64,000 nt of DNA from an uncultured Pseudomonadota bacterium. Lineage in GTDB: Bacteria > Pseudomonadota > Gammaproteobacteria > Steroidobacterales > Steroidobacteraceae. The notes beneath the pieces were generated by a model that did no database searches, was not told where the DNA came from, and saw only the letters and a program-made list of their open reading frames with translations. Shown in pieces: positions 26,072 through 35,004 of the stretch (within the stretch, counting starts at the first letter, position 1; each line of letters opens with the position of its first letter). The stretch covers positions 1 to 64,000 of the forward strand of contig CAIOHZ010000011.1 in NCBI GenBank assembly GCA_903858165.1. Reading direction: 5' to 3'. The position numbers and the translations under genes are program-made.

Positions 26072-27337
26072 TCACGAAAGTTCAGGCCAGGTACTGTTAG
26101 GCCAGGCGCTATCGGGCCATGGCCAATAAGGCACGACGGTGCCGGCGGGTAGTGGGCCTTCCATGCCTGGGAGTTCCACGAGGCCTGTGGTGCCCGCCAG
26201 AGTCAGGAAGTCGCCGGAGTTCGCCGGCGGGCGCGGGGTAGCCAGCAGTTGCCCCATGGCGCTGACGCCAAGCCGGACGGGCAGCAAGCGAGTCACCTTC
26301 AAGGTCTTTGCGGGCGCAGCCAGTTGCACGGGCAGGCCTCGCTGGCGAGCGGTGGAACCTTCGAGGTGTGCCAACACCGGCAATACATAGCGGATGGCGC
26401 AGACGAAGGTGCTGACCGGGTTGCCGGGAAGGCCGAACACGGCTTGGCCTGCGCTGCCGCGGCCGAACCAGAGCGGCTGGCCTGGGCGCTGCGCTATGCG
26501 GTGGAGCACTTGCTCGACGCCGAGTGCGCGCAAGGCCGCTGGCACATGGTCGAACTGGCCCATGGAGACGCCGCCCGAAAGCACGAGCACGTCGTGGGTG
26601 GCGAGCAACTCGCCCAGCGCGGCCTGCAATAGCGGAAGATCGTCGGGCAGATGATGGTCGGAAAGCTGCGGGTGCCCGGCAGCGCGCAACGCAGTAGCCA
26701 CGGCGTGGGCATTAGAGCGACGCACTTGCCAGGGGGCAATAAGCGCGCCCGCTTCGACGAGTTCGTCGCCCGTGGAGATGATGGCGATGCGCGGTTGCCG
26801 GCGCACTTCGAGCGTTGCAGCGCCGGCCCCGGTAGCGATGGCAATGTCCACGGCACCGAGCCGCTGTCCGGTTGCCAGCACGCTGGCGCCAGCCAGACAG
26901 TCGCTGCCGCGCGGGTGGATGTTCTGACCGGCCTGGGCGCTGCTGGCGGCGGCTTCACTCACCACCAGTTGGTCGCCTGCGCGCGTCAGTTCTTCGACCG
27001 GAATAACGCAGTCGGCACCTGCAGGCACCATCGCGCCGGTCATGGCCTCGATGGCGTCAGTGTCGGCGGTAAGCGGTGGCACGGCGTGGCCGGCAGCGGC
27101 CATACCCGCAATGCGAAAGCTACGCTGGCCTTGGCCAAGCGCGGCAGCACGGACAGCCATGCCATCCATCATCACGCGGTCAAAGGGAGGCTGATCCCGT
27201 TCGGCGAAAACGGGCGACACAAGCAAACGCCCAGCAGCGGTCGCTGCTGGGACGTTCTCGCGAGTCTCGGAAAGGCCCAGCGCCGCCAGCATTGCGGCCA
27301 GGGCCGCTTCCGGTGCCGGCGGCGGGGTGGGCCTCAT
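26072..27337 (-). CDS. moeA: Molybdopterin molybdotransferase MoeA
   Basis: A 421-residue enzyme inserting molybdate into adenylated molybdopterin. It has the MoeA N-terminal domain (FDRVMMDGMAVRA), the central MPT-binding domain (STGDELVEAG, SGGVSMGQFDHVP, GLPGNPVSTFV) and a C-terminal beta domain. It is the second gene of the seven-gene operon, 4 nt after the secreted-protein gene and 10 nt before moaA. Confidence 0.94.
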   Translation of the reverse strand: MRPTPPPAPEAALAAMLAALGLSETRENVPAATAAGRLLVSPVFAERDQPPFDRVMMDGMAVRAAALGQGQRSFRIAGMAAAGHAVPPLTADTDAIEAMTGAMVPAGADCVIPVEELTRAGDQLVVSEAAASSAQAGQNIHPRGSDCLAGASVLATGQRLGAVDIAIATGAGAATLEVRRQPRIAIISTGDELVEAGALIAPWQVRRSNAHAVATALRAAGHPQLSDHHLPDDLPLLQAALGELLATHDVLVLSGGVSMGQFDHVPAALRALGVEQVLHRIAQRPGQPLWFGRGSAGQAVFGLPGNPVSTFVCAIRYVLPVLAHLEGSTARQRGLPVQLAAPAKTLKVTRLLPVRLGVSAMGQLLATPRPPANSGDFLTLAGTTGLVELPGMEGPLPAGTVVPYWPWPDSAWPNSTWPELS

Positions 27338-27341
27338 CGGC

Positions 27342-27731
27342 TCACTTGGCGGGGGCGGCCGCCGCAGCTTTGGCCTTATAGGCCTTCACCTGCTCGTTGA
27401 AACGAGCGGCGAGCGCGGTCAGTTCGTCGACGGCGGCGTCGTGCTTGGCATTCGCCATCGACTGCAGATTCTTCTTCTGCTCGTCTTTGAGCGAGGAGTC
27501 CGCCAACTGCGCTTGCAGTTCGGTGTCGAGGCAGCCGTTGTAGGCCTCCACGTCCTGGTTGAACTTCGAGACGGCGGCCTTGCCGGCCATCATCTCGTCC
27601 TTGGAAGCGGTGGCGCCGTCCGGCAGGGCGCTGGGCGCTGCAGGGTATGGGCAGGCCGCCTGAGCGAGCGGGGCAGCAAGAAGCAGGACGCCGAAGACCG
27701 GCAGAGCGAGACGAGTAATAGGACGGAACAT
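27342..27731 (-). CDS. Small secreted helical protein, function unknown
   Basis: A 129-residue protein with a clear Sec signal peptide (MFRPITRLALPVFGVLLLAA, cleavage near AQA-AC). The mature part is mostly helical and charged and has two cysteines (ACPYPAAPS; NGCLD) that may form a disulfide. The C-terminus is Lys/Ala-rich. Similar short periplasmic proteins occur in proteobacteria, but I know no function. It heads the molybdenum-cofactor operon; a link to molybdenum is not shown. Confidence 0.65.
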   Translation of the reverse strand: MFRPITRLALPVFGVLLLAAPLAQAACPYPAAPSALPDGATASKDEMMAGKAAVSKFNQDVEAYNGCLDTELQAQLADSSLKDEQKKNLQSMANAKHDAAVDELTALAARFNEQVKAYKAKAAAAAPAK

Positions 27732-27832
27732 GGGTATGGTTCTCCGCAGTGGGCCCCCGGGGCCCGGACCCCCCGATGATACCCTTAAGCTCTAGCCTGC
27801 GTGGTGGTGGGCGTGCTGCCGGAGTGGAAAAT

Positions 27833-28750
27833 TTGATAAGCGACGAAGAAGGGCTCTACCCGTTGTCGGAGCCCGGCCAGTTCACCCCTAGCCAAGCGTG
27901 GCCGCTGGCGCCAGGCCTGCAGCGACTCGTCGTACCCAACGCCGGCCCCATGACCGGCCCGGGTACGAACACGTACCTGCTGGGCGAGCGCGAGGTCTGG
28001 GTCATTGATCCGGGCCCGGCCGTGCCTGTGCATGGTGAAGCGCTGCTCGCGGCCATTGCTGGCCGCCCGGTGCGCGGCATTGTCGTGACACATACCCACG
28101 GCGACCATTCGCCGCTGGCGGCGTGGCTGCATGAACGCACGGGTGCGCCGCGCATCGGAAGGCTGGCACGGCATGCTGCTTACCAAGACGCGACGTTCGT
28201 TCCGGAGGTCATGCCGGAAGACGGCTACGTACTGGAAACGGATGTCGGCGAAGTGCAATTGCTGGCCACGCCGGGGCATGCCTCCAACCATATTTGTCCT
28301 TGGTGGCCGGCGGCCGGCATGCTGTTCACTGGCGACCATGTGCTGCAAGGAGTCACCCCCGTCATCTTGCCGCCGGATGGTGACATGGGCGAGTACTTAG
28401 CTTCGCTCGGACGGCTGCAAACCTTGCCGTTGCGCGCTATTGCGCCAGGGCATGGGAGTCTGATCATGGACCCGCATGCCAACCTCGCAGCGCTGGTGGC
28501 CCATCGCTTGAAGCGCGAAGCGAAGGTGCTCGCGGCGCTCGGCGCAGTCGCTGCCCAAGGCGCAGTACCGGTGGAAGATTTGTTGCCGGTGGCCTATGAC
28601 GATGTGCCGGTGGCGATGCATGGCTGGGCACGGTATTCGTTGCTGGCGCATTTGTTGAAACTGGTGAATGAGGAGCGCGCCCTTTGCGTGGGAACAGCGC
28701 CTGTGGGTCATGAGCCGGATCATCGCCGCTTTGGAATACCGGGGCCGTGA
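27833..28750 (+). CDS. MBL-fold hydrolase (LACTB2-like)
   Basis: About 305 residues of the metallo-beta-lactamase superfamily, with THTHGDHSPLAAWL (metal motif), TPGHASNH, FTGDHVLQG and GHG, plus a C-terminal winged-helix-like domain as in LACTB2. I favour the TTG at 27833 because GGAG lies 8 nt upstream; an in-frame ATG at 27776 is possible but has poor spacing and a low-complexity leader. It ends overlapping the ABC ATPase start (GTGA). The substrate is unknown. Confidence 0.82.
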   Translation: MISDEEGLYPLSEPGQFTPSQAWPLAPGLQRLVVPNAGPMTGPGTNTYLLGEREVWVIDPGPAVPVHGEALLAAIAGRPVRGIVVTHTHGDHSPLAAWLHERTGAPRIGRLARHAAYQDATFVPEVMPEDGYVLETDVGEVQLLATPGHASNHICPWWPAAGMLFTGDHVLQGVTPVILPPDGDMGEYLASLGRLQTLPLRAIAPGHGSLIMDPHANLAALVAHRLKREAKVLAALGAVAAQGAVPVEDLLPVAYDDVPVAMHGWARYSLLAHLLKLVNEERALCVGTAPVGHEPDHRRFGIPGP

Positions 28751-30300
28751 GTGAGGCGGTCAGTCGGCAGCCAGCTGCCTGCTATGGTGCGTTGGGTGTC
28801 CGCTTCGATGGCGTTCACTTAACGCTGGGTGAAAACCACATCCTGCGCCGGGTGCGCTGGGAGATCCGTCCCGGCGAACGCTGGGTGCTGGCTGGCGGTA
28901 ATGGGGTAGGTAAGACGCAGCTCTGCAAGCTGATGGCAGGCGAACGCTGGCCTACGCCGGTAGGCAAGCGTCGCGGCGCCGGAGACGGACTGAGCTGGCT
29001 TGACGCTAGCGGCAACGAGGTGGATGCCGTCGATGTGCTGCCCCGCGTGCTGCATGTCTCCGGCGAGCACCAAGATCGTTACGCCCGGCGCGACTGGAAT
29101 TTGCGCCTGCGCGAAGTGATTGGCACCGGCTTCGACCGTACGGATATTCCGCTGCGGAAATTGACGCGCGCGGAATCGGCGGAGGTGACGCAGGCCGTGG
29201 CCTTGTTCGCCTTGAAGAAGCTGGAGCGGCGCGGGTTTTTGGAGCTTTCCTACGGCGAGCGTCGTCGCGTCTTGCTGGCACGGGCGTGGGTGGCGAAGCC
29301 GGCGCTGCTGTTGCTCGACGAACCGTTCAATGGCCTCGATGGCGCCCACCGCCGCGCAGTGCAGGCGGCGCTGCGCGTCTTGCTGAAGTGGCGTTGCACG
29401 GTGGTCCTGACTACGCACCGCGATGAAGAGATGCCGGCGGGCTTCACGCGCCGTGCGCGCGTGGAGCGGGGGCGGGTGATAGTGGGGCCTGTAGGAGGCC
29501 GCTTGCTGCCGACCGTCGCGAGCAAGCTCACTCCTACAGTAAGAGTCGCGAGCAAGCTCGCTCCCATAAGCAAGCTCGTTACCTCACACAAGTTAGCGCC
29601 TGTATTGATTGAACTGCGCAACGTGGATATTTACCGCGAATGGCGGCCGGTGCTGCGCGGCTTGGACTGGACTATTCGCCGCGGCGAGCACTGGGTAGTG
29701 AAGGGCGCCACGGGCAGTGGCAAGTCGACGCTGCTGCAGATGCTGCATGGCTCGCGTTGGCCGGCACTGGGCGGCGAGGTGCGCCGCGCCCGGTTCCCGC
29801 AAGGCACGGCCATCGAACTGTGGAAGCGGCGCTGCGGCTACGTGTCGCCTGAATTGCAGACGCTGGCGGTGGACGACGCTATGGGCGCCGGGAGCCTGCT
29901 GGACTTGGTCATTGGCGGATGGTGCGGCAGCCTCGGGTTGGACTGGAAGCCTTCAGCAAGCGAAAAGCGCCGCGCTCTGGAAGCGCTCGACCGGTTTGGC
30001 TTGGTGCCTTTGGCTGAGCGCTATCCGCGGGAAGTGTCGTATGGGCAACTGCGGCTGGCGCTGTTGGCGCGAGCGCTGGTTCGCAACCCGGAACTCTTGC
30101 TGCTGGACGAGCCCTTCACCGGGCTGGACCGCGCTGCGCGTGCACGAATGCTGGAAGAGATGGAGCGACGTGCTGCTGCCGGCACCACGCTGGTGGTGGC
30201 AGTGCACCACACCACGGATATTCCCTCCGTGGTGCAGCGCGAACTGGTACTGCGCGGTGGCCAGGCGCATGTTGGTTCACCTGCCCTGGCACACCGCTAG
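28747..30300 (+). CDS. Double-domain ABC ATPase, ModF-like
   Basis: A 517-residue soluble protein with two ATP-binding cassettes: domain 1 has Walker A GGNGVGKTQL, signature LSYGERRRVLLARAW and Walker B LLLLDEPFNGLDG; domain 2 has GATGSGKSTLL, VSYGQLRLALLARAL and LLLLDEPFTGLDR. Both catalytic Glu residues are present. There is no membrane domain, which fits ModF of molybdate transport and the nearby molybdenum genes, but that name is inference. The linker (about residues 249-278) is encoded by REP-like DNA and repeats the peptide VASKL(T/A)P. Confidence 0.85.
   Translation: MSEAVSRQPAACYGALGVRFDGVHLTLGENHILRRVRWEIRPGERWVLAGGNGVGKTQLCKLMAGERWPTPVGKRRGAGDGLSWLDASGNEVDAVDVLPRVLHVSGEHQDRYARRDWNLRLREVIGTGFDRTDIPLRKLTRAESAEVTQAVALFALKKLERRGFLELSYGERRRVLLARAWVAKPALLLLDEPFNGLDGAHRRAVQAALRVLLKWRCTVVLTTHRDEEMPAGFTRRARVERGRVIVGPVGGRLLPTVASKLTPTVRVASKLAPISKLVTSHKLAPVLIELRNVDIYREWRPVLRGLDWTIRRGEHWVVKGATGSGKSTLLQMLHGSRWPALGGEVRRARFPQGTAIELWKRRCGYVSPELQTLAVDDAMGAGSLLDLVIGGWCGSLGLDWKPSASEKRRALEALDRFGLVPLAERYPREVSYGQLRLALLARALVRNPELLLLDEPFTGLDRAARARMLEEMERRAAAGTTLVVAVHHTTDIPSVVQRELVLRGGQAHVGSPALAHR
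29489..29580. repeat. REP-like repeats inside the ABC ATPase gene
   Basis: CTGTAGGAG (29489-29497) pairs with CTCCTACAG (29531-29539). Two copies of GTCGCGAGCAAGCTC(A/G)CTCC begin at 29515 and 29545, exactly 30 bases apart, and a third partial copy AGCAAGCTCGTT ends at 29580. REP elements are normally extragenic; here the array stays in frame and codes the interdomain linker. Confidence 0.75.
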
Positions 30301-30315
30301 CAGCACCGCTGCCGC

Positions 30316-31671
30316 TTACTTCTCGCCGTTCAAGTAACGGTCGAGTTCGCGGTGGTAGTGGCGTAGGCGGCCTTCCTGCACGGACCAAAGCGGACCACGG
30401 AAGCCACGCGACTTCGAGCCGTTCTGCACATTGGCCACCAGTTCCACGTCCTGGTTCAGCACTTCACCCAGGTCGCAGAGGTTGCCTGCCGTATAGCGCT
30501 TCGCCGCTGGGCGGGTAGCGCCGGTCACGTCTGTGTCCTTTGGCAGACCCATCCAACCGGGCACGAAGTAGTTCGGGTCATCCACGTGGCGGAACATGAT
30601 CATGTTGTCGTAGTAGTAGCGCTCGGGGTCCGTCGCATGCGGGACGAAGCGCATGATAAACACGCCTTCCGGATGCATGCCAATCTGCACGTTCGGGAAG
30701 AAGCCGGTAGCCCAGCTATCCGTCAACTGGCCGTCGGTGAACTTGTCGTAGTGCGTCATACCGAGGCGTGCAGCACGCGCGCGCTTGGCTTGTTGCACGG
30801 CGACGCGCACGCCATCCGCGTCACCGGTGTAGCTGGCCGGGTCCATGCCCGCTTCCATCATCATGTACTGCAAGCCGGGGTTCACGGAGGCGTCTTCCAT
30901 GCGATGGCTCTTCGTGCAGATGGGCACGATCATGCGCGTGAAGCCGTTCGGGTAGCTGTCAATCTGCGAGAAGTCTTCCATCACGCCCTGCGTCTGCGGG
31001 TGGATATGGGGAAGGTGGTAGGTCTCGTAGAAGGCATCGACACCGGTCTTCCAGTTCGCCAGCCACTCAGTATTGACGTGGTGGACTACGTTCATCTGCT
31101 CGATTTCGTAGTTCTCGATGTAACCCGGGGGCAGGCCAATCCACTCCTTGAGGGGCGGTGCCTTGCCGTCCATATTCACGAAGATGAGGCCGCCGATGGT
31201 GTCGCAACGCAGTTCGGTCAGGCCGGGGCGATGCGCGATGAGACTCGGATGGAAGGTCTGTTCATCGGTGATGCACTTCAGCTTGCCGTCCTTGCCGAAC
31301 TGCCAGCCGTGATAGGCACAGGTGAACTTGTCGACCGAGCCTTGCGAGTTCAGGGCAATCTGGTTCGCACGGTGCGGGCAGACGTTGTAGAACGCCTTGA
31401 TGCTGTTATCGTCCTGGCGTACTACCAAGAAGCTTTCGTGGCCGTGTTCATGGACCAAATAGTCGCCTGGCTCCTTGATGTCTGGCGTGACGCCGACGAG
31501 GATCCAGACGCGAGGCCACAGATGCGTCCACTCCTTCTGCATGAACTCCTTGGAGTAGTAGCGTGCAGGGTCAACGACATCCAGTCCGTCATCCGCGGGA
31601 GGCAGTTTTGCATCCAAGGCGCCTTCTGGCGCGGCGGGGTTCAGCACGATGGGATTGCGGTAGTCGTACAT
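30316..31671 (-). CDS. Rieske oxygenase, catalytic (alpha-type) subunit 1
   Basis: A 451-residue ring-hydroxylating-type oxygenase. The Rieske [2Fe-2S] ligands are Cys98, His100, Cys118 and His121; the mononuclear iron site is Asp212 with His219 and His224 in NWKTGVDAFYETYHLPHIHP. All ligands are intact. The ATG at 31671 has GGAGG 6 nt upstream. Last gene of the operon starting at 36291. No beta subunit or reductase gene is adjacent. Substrate unknown; the family includes enzymes acting on aromatics and on alicyclic ring systems. Confidence 0.9.
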   Translation of the reverse strand: MYDYRNPIVLNPAAPEGALDAKLPPADDGLDVVDPARYYSKEFMQKEWTHLWPRVWILVGVTPDIKEPGDYLVHEHGHESFLVVRQDDNSIKAFYNVCPHRANQIALNSQGSVDKFTCAYHGWQFGKDGKLKCITDEQTFHPSLIAHRPGLTELRCDTIGGLIFVNMDGKAPPLKEWIGLPPGYIENYEIEQMNVVHHVNTEWLANWKTGVDAFYETYHLPHIHPQTQGVMEDFSQIDSYPNGFTRMIVPICTKSHRMEDASVNPGLQYMMMEAGMDPASYTGDADGVRVAVQQAKRARAARLGMTHYDKFTDGQLTDSWATGFFPNVQIGMHPEGVFIMRFVPHATDPERYYYDNMIMFRHVDDPNYFVPGWMGLPKDTDVTGATRPAAKRYTAGNLCDLGEVLNQDVELVANVQNGSKSRGFRGPLWSVQEGRLRHYHRELDRYLNGEK

Positions 31672-31681
31672 GGCAGCCTCC

Positions 31682-32248
31682 CTAGGCGACAACGTCTGGA
31701 TTGAAAGGACAAGTGGGTTCGCGTTCGACCAATTCGAGCACGAAGCTGAGCTTGGCCATGCCGGAAATGACCGCCATGACCACGCCGAGTTCAAGAATTT
31801 CGGGTTCGCTGAAGTGCGCGCGCAGGCGCGCCAGCAGTTCGGGCGTCATATGCCCTTGGTGGTTGGTCATCTTCACTTGGTCGGCATAGGCAATGACCGC
31901 CTTCTCGGCTTCAGTGAACGGGCCTGCCTCGTAGGCATCCATGGCATCTACTTGCGCCTGCGTGATGCCGGCAGCCAGTGCGCCCGGCACATTTTGCTTG
32001 TTGCAGGTACGGCAACCGTGCTCCAGCGACAGCTTTAACCGTACGAGTTGCTTGTAGCGCTGCTCCACACGGCCGCCGAAGAACAGCGGCATGTAGAACT
32101 GACCCATCACGAACTGCAGCAGTTCCGGGGCTTGTGCGAACACTTCCACGAAGGTGGCGTCGCCCGTAAGCCCTTGCATGGTGTCGTAAGCGCCACGCCA
32201 GTCGCCGAGCTGGTCGGGTGGCACGCGCGTCAGTAGTGTGTTGATCAT
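31682..32248 (-). CDS. Carboxymuconolactone decarboxylase/AhpD-like protein
   Basis: A 188-residue helical protein of the CMD/AhpD fold. LEHGCRTCNKQN carries the redox CxxC typical of AhpD-like members rather than true decarboxylases, so an alkylhydroperoxidase or other thiol role is likely. Two ATGs lie at 32251 and 32248; the second is better spaced from GAGGGGGG. It sits 10 nt upstream of the Rieske gene, where it may limit oxidative damage (inference). Confidence 0.8.
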   Translation of the reverse strand: MINTLLTRVPPDQLGDWRGAYDTMQGLTGDATFVEVFAQAPELLQFVMGQFYMPLFFGGRVEQRYKQLVRLKLSLEHGCRTCNKQNVPGALAAGITQAQVDAMDAYEAGPFTEAEKAVIAYADQVKMTNHQGHMTPELLARLRAHFSEPEILELGVVMAVISGMAKLSFVLELVEREPTCPFNPDVVA

Positions 32249-32295
32249 CATCCCCCCTCGACAGTAATCCAGTGGCCAATGCCACTGGCCGTGGT

Positions 32296-33507
32296 TTAAA
32301 CGTCCATCAGGCCGAAGATGCCAATGGCGGCAACATTGCGGTTCGGTATGCCACCCAGATTGTGCGTCAAGCCGAGCGCCGGCGCCTTGCCTTGTGGCGA
32401 ATGCTGCCGCGCCCCGGCGCGCCCGAGCAACTGCAGGTACATCTCGTAAGCCATGCGCAGGCCCGAGGCACCCACTGGGTGGCCGAAGCACTTCAAGCCG
32501 CCATCGATCTGGCAGGGCTTGGCACCACTGCGGTCGTAGCGGCCATCCAAAATATCGTAAACCGCGCGGCCTTCGGCCGAAAAGCCGAGATCTTCCATCA
32601 GCACCAGTTCGGTGATGGAGAAGCAGTCATGCACTTCGAACAGGTCGATGGCTTCGGCGCCAGCGATACCGGCTTCTGCATAGGCGCGTGCGGCGGCGAG
32701 GCGCGTGGTGGGCGTATGCGCTCCATCCCAGCTGCCATGGGAAAGCTCGACGCCGTTGGACGGCGCGAGCTGCAGCGACTTCACCGTGACCGCTTCGGTT
32801 CGGCCAAGGCTGCGCGCAATTTCCGGCGTGGTGACGATGGCACAGGCCGCACCATCGCTGACGCCGCAGCAGTCGAAGGTGCCGAGCGGGTAGGCGATCA
32901 TGGGGGCACCCAGTGCCTGCTCGATGGTAATGCGGTTGCGCAGATGCGCTTTCGGGTTCAGCGCCGCGTTCTCGTGGCTCTTCCACGACACATGCGCCAT
33001 GGCGCGCTTCACGTCCTGCATGGACAGCCCATGCTTGGCGGCGTAAGCAGCGCCCAGTTGCGCGAAGGCCCCCGGCGGCGTGAAGCCTGGCTGCCAGAGA
33101 TCTTCGAAGGTGCCTTTGGCGCGTTCCGGCAGGCCGCCGAAACCCGTGTCCTTCAGTTTTTCCACGCCCATGGCCAAGGCAATGTCCACGGCTCCCGAGG
33201 CCACCGCATACACGGCACCACGCAGCGCTTCTGTACCCGTGGCACAGAGGTTCTCGACGCGGGTGACCGGCACGTTCGGCAGTCGCAGTGCCATGGACAG
33301 CGGCAGGCCCGACTTCGAGGTGGACTGTTCCTGGTAGAACACACCGAGCCATGCCGCTTCGATACGGTCACGTTCGATGCCGGCGTCGGCCGATGCCTCC
33401 TGAAAGGCTTCGATCATCAGGTCGTCAGGGCCACAATCCCAGCGTTCCCCGAAGCGTGAGCAGCCCATGCCGACAATGGCGACTTGGTCACGGATACCAC
33501 GTGCCAT
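32296..33507 (-). CDS. SCP2-type thiolase
   Basis: A 403-residue thiolase of the SCP2/lipid-transfer group, for CoA-thioester carbon-carbon cleavage. The nucleophile Cys88 is in NLCATGTEAL. The other motifs are EVHDCFSITEL (with the His) and CFGHPVGASG (with the second Cys/His), as in SCP2 thiolase. It follows the HMG-CoA-synthase-like/DUF35 gene by 3 bases, and such thiolases commonly need a DUF35 partner. Confidence 0.88.
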   Translation of the reverse strand: MARGIRDQVAIVGMGCSRFGERWDCGPDDLMIEAFQEASADAGIERDRIEAAWLGVFYQEQSTSKSGLPLSMALRLPNVPVTRVENLCATGTEALRGAVYAVASGAVDIALAMGVEKLKDTGFGGLPERAKGTFEDLWQPGFTPPGAFAQLGAAYAAKHGLSMQDVKRAMAHVSWKSHENAALNPKAHLRNRITIEQALGAPMIAYPLGTFDCCGVSDGAACAIVTTPEIARSLGRTEAVTVKSLQLAPSNGVELSHGSWDGAHTPTTRLAAARAYAEAGIAGAEAIDLFEVHDCFSITELVLMEDLGFSAEGRAVYDILDGRYDRSGAKPCQIDGGLKCFGHPVGASGLRMAYEMYLQLLGRAGARQHSPQGKAPALGLTHNLGGIPNRNVAAIGIFGLMDV

Positions 33508-33510
33508 GGG

Positions 33511-35001
33511 TCAGTTCCCTTCGCCGTGCGCGTGTACGGACACGGGAACGGCTTTCCAGAAGTAGCGGTGGAAGCCACGCAAGGCGTCGCGGTCCTTCAG
33601 GCGGAACACGAAGCGCACGGGTTGGCCGACCATGGTTTCGCCGGGCGCGGCATCGGTGAATTCGATGAAGGCGTTACCGCCGGCGGCGAAGGTGACGTTG
33701 CCGTACACCAGGGGTGGTGCCGGTGTGAACGCCAGCCAGTCCTCGGTGAAGGTCTTTACCTTCGCCGGGCAATCGGCGAGCGGAAATTCTTCCTGCGTGT
33801 CGAAAGCGCGGCAGTCGGGGTTTACGCAGGCGCGCGTCAGCGGATATTGCACGGTGCTGCAATCGCGGCACTTGCCACCGATGAGTGCCGTGACTGTGCG
33901 GCGCTTGCGCCAGGCCACGCTCTGCGCCGTGCGGTTGTCACGCTCGCCACGCATGCCCAGTTCCATCTCGAGCAGGCCTTGGTGGGCCAAGTACCGCGTG
34001 TAGCTGGGTTCTTGCCGGCCAGCGGCCAGCGCTGCGCTGAAGTTACTGGCGGCGGTGCCAGCGAGCGCGCCCGCGCGGAACACCAGCGCATCGATACCTT
34101 GCCCGAAGCCGATGAGCAACAGCAACGCGCCCGGTGTTGCCTTCTCCAATGCGGCGGCGAGTAACACCAAGGGCTGCGCCGTGCCCGTGTCGCCGACGGT
34201 CTTGCCGAGCGTATCGACGAAAATACCTTCGCGCAGCCCGAGTTGCGCCGCCAGCTTCTTCTGAGCCGCGGCTGGCGCGTTGACTACGCAGTGGTCGATG
34301 GCGCTGGCAGCAATACCCGCGGCAGACAAAGCTGGCACCACGGCACCGGGCAGCAGCTTGCCCCAGGCTTCGTCACGTACCCAGCGTTCTTCCAGCGTGT
34401 AGTCGAAGTCTTCGCCGTCGCTACGATGATGGTCGACAAAGTCCGCGGTGACGGCTGCGCCACCGAGGTATTCCGCCAGCACGGCGGTGCCGTCTGGTGC
34501 ACGGCCTAAGCGGAAGGCGGCGGCGCCATGACCGAACTGGCTTTCCTGGGGGCTGGCGGGCTTGGCGTTGCGTGCGTCGCTCGCTACCACGACCGTTTCT
34601 GGGCAGGCTGGGTCGGCGAGTGCCTGCAGGGCGGCGAGCAAGGCTGAAGTGCCCGCGCGCAGCGAGCCGCCGTGGTCGCGGGCTTGCAGTGCGCCTTCAC
34701 GGCCCAGCGCTGCGGCCACGAGGCCCGCGTTGCTGCGGTCGGCGAAGGGGAAGGTGGTAGAAGCGAAAGCGAGTACGCCGAACTGGCGATGGCTTCCGGC
34801 AACGCCCTCTGCCGCTACGTCTGCCGTACAGGCACGGACGGCTTCCACCGCCAGCGTCAGGCTGTCTTCGTCCCAAGCGGCATAACTGCGTTCGCCGCCT
34901 TTGGGCAGGTTCGGGTTGAACCAGGCATGGCCCGCGGCAATGCTGCTGCGGGGCAGGCGTGCTCGCGGCAGGTAGACACCGGCAGAGAGCAGCGCGCGCA
35001 T
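33511..35001 (-). CDS. HMG-CoA synthase-like thiolase-fold protein fused to a DUF35 (zinc-ribbon/OB) domain
   Basis: A 496-residue fusion. Residues 1 to about 345 have the HMG-CoA synthase/KAS III fold. The catalytic cysteine expected before AGT is Leu114 (GGSLRAGTSALLAAL), and the usual His and Asn motifs are not evident. Residues about 365-490 are a DUF35 domain with a four-Cys zinc ribbon (KCRDC, ACVNPDC) and an OB fold. In archaea HMG-CoA synthase, DUF35 and thiolase form a complex, and DUF35 partners serve Ltp2 and BbsAB. Here it is next to a thiolase, so a scaffolding, aldolase-like or CoA-handling role is inferred. Confidence 0.83.
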   Translation of the reverse strand: MRALLSAGVYLPRARLPRSSIAAGHAWFNPNLPKGGERSYAAWDEDSLTLAVEAVRACTADVAAEGVAGSHRQFGVLAFASTTFPFADRSNAGLVAAALGREGALQARDHGGSLRAGTSALLAALQALADPACPETVVVASDARNAKPASPQESQFGHGAAAFRLGRAPDGTAVLAEYLGGAAVTADFVDHHRSDGEDFDYTLEERWVRDEAWGKLLPGAVVPALSAAGIAASAIDHCVVNAPAAAQKKLAAQLGLREGIFVDTLGKTVGDTGTAQPLVLLAAALEKATPGALLLLIGFGQGIDALVFRAGALAGTAASNFSAALAAGRQEPSYTRYLAHQGLLEMELGMRGERDNRTAQSVAWRKRRTVTALIGGKCRDCSTVQYPLTRACVNPDCRAFDTQEEFPLADCPAKVKTFTEDWLAFTPAPPLVYGNVTFAAGGNAFIEFTDAAPGETMVGQPVRFVFRLKDRDALRGFHRYFWKAVPVSVHAHGEGN

Positions 35002-35004
35002 GGC

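Noticed and set aside
27751-27765. G+C-only near-palindrome before the MBL-fold gene
   Set aside because: Too simple in composition to call an operator, and not found at any other promoter here.
32272-33459. A 395-codon plus-strand frame over the thiolase gene
   Set aside because: Shadow of the thiolase; composition is His/Arg/Gly-rich without any domain.
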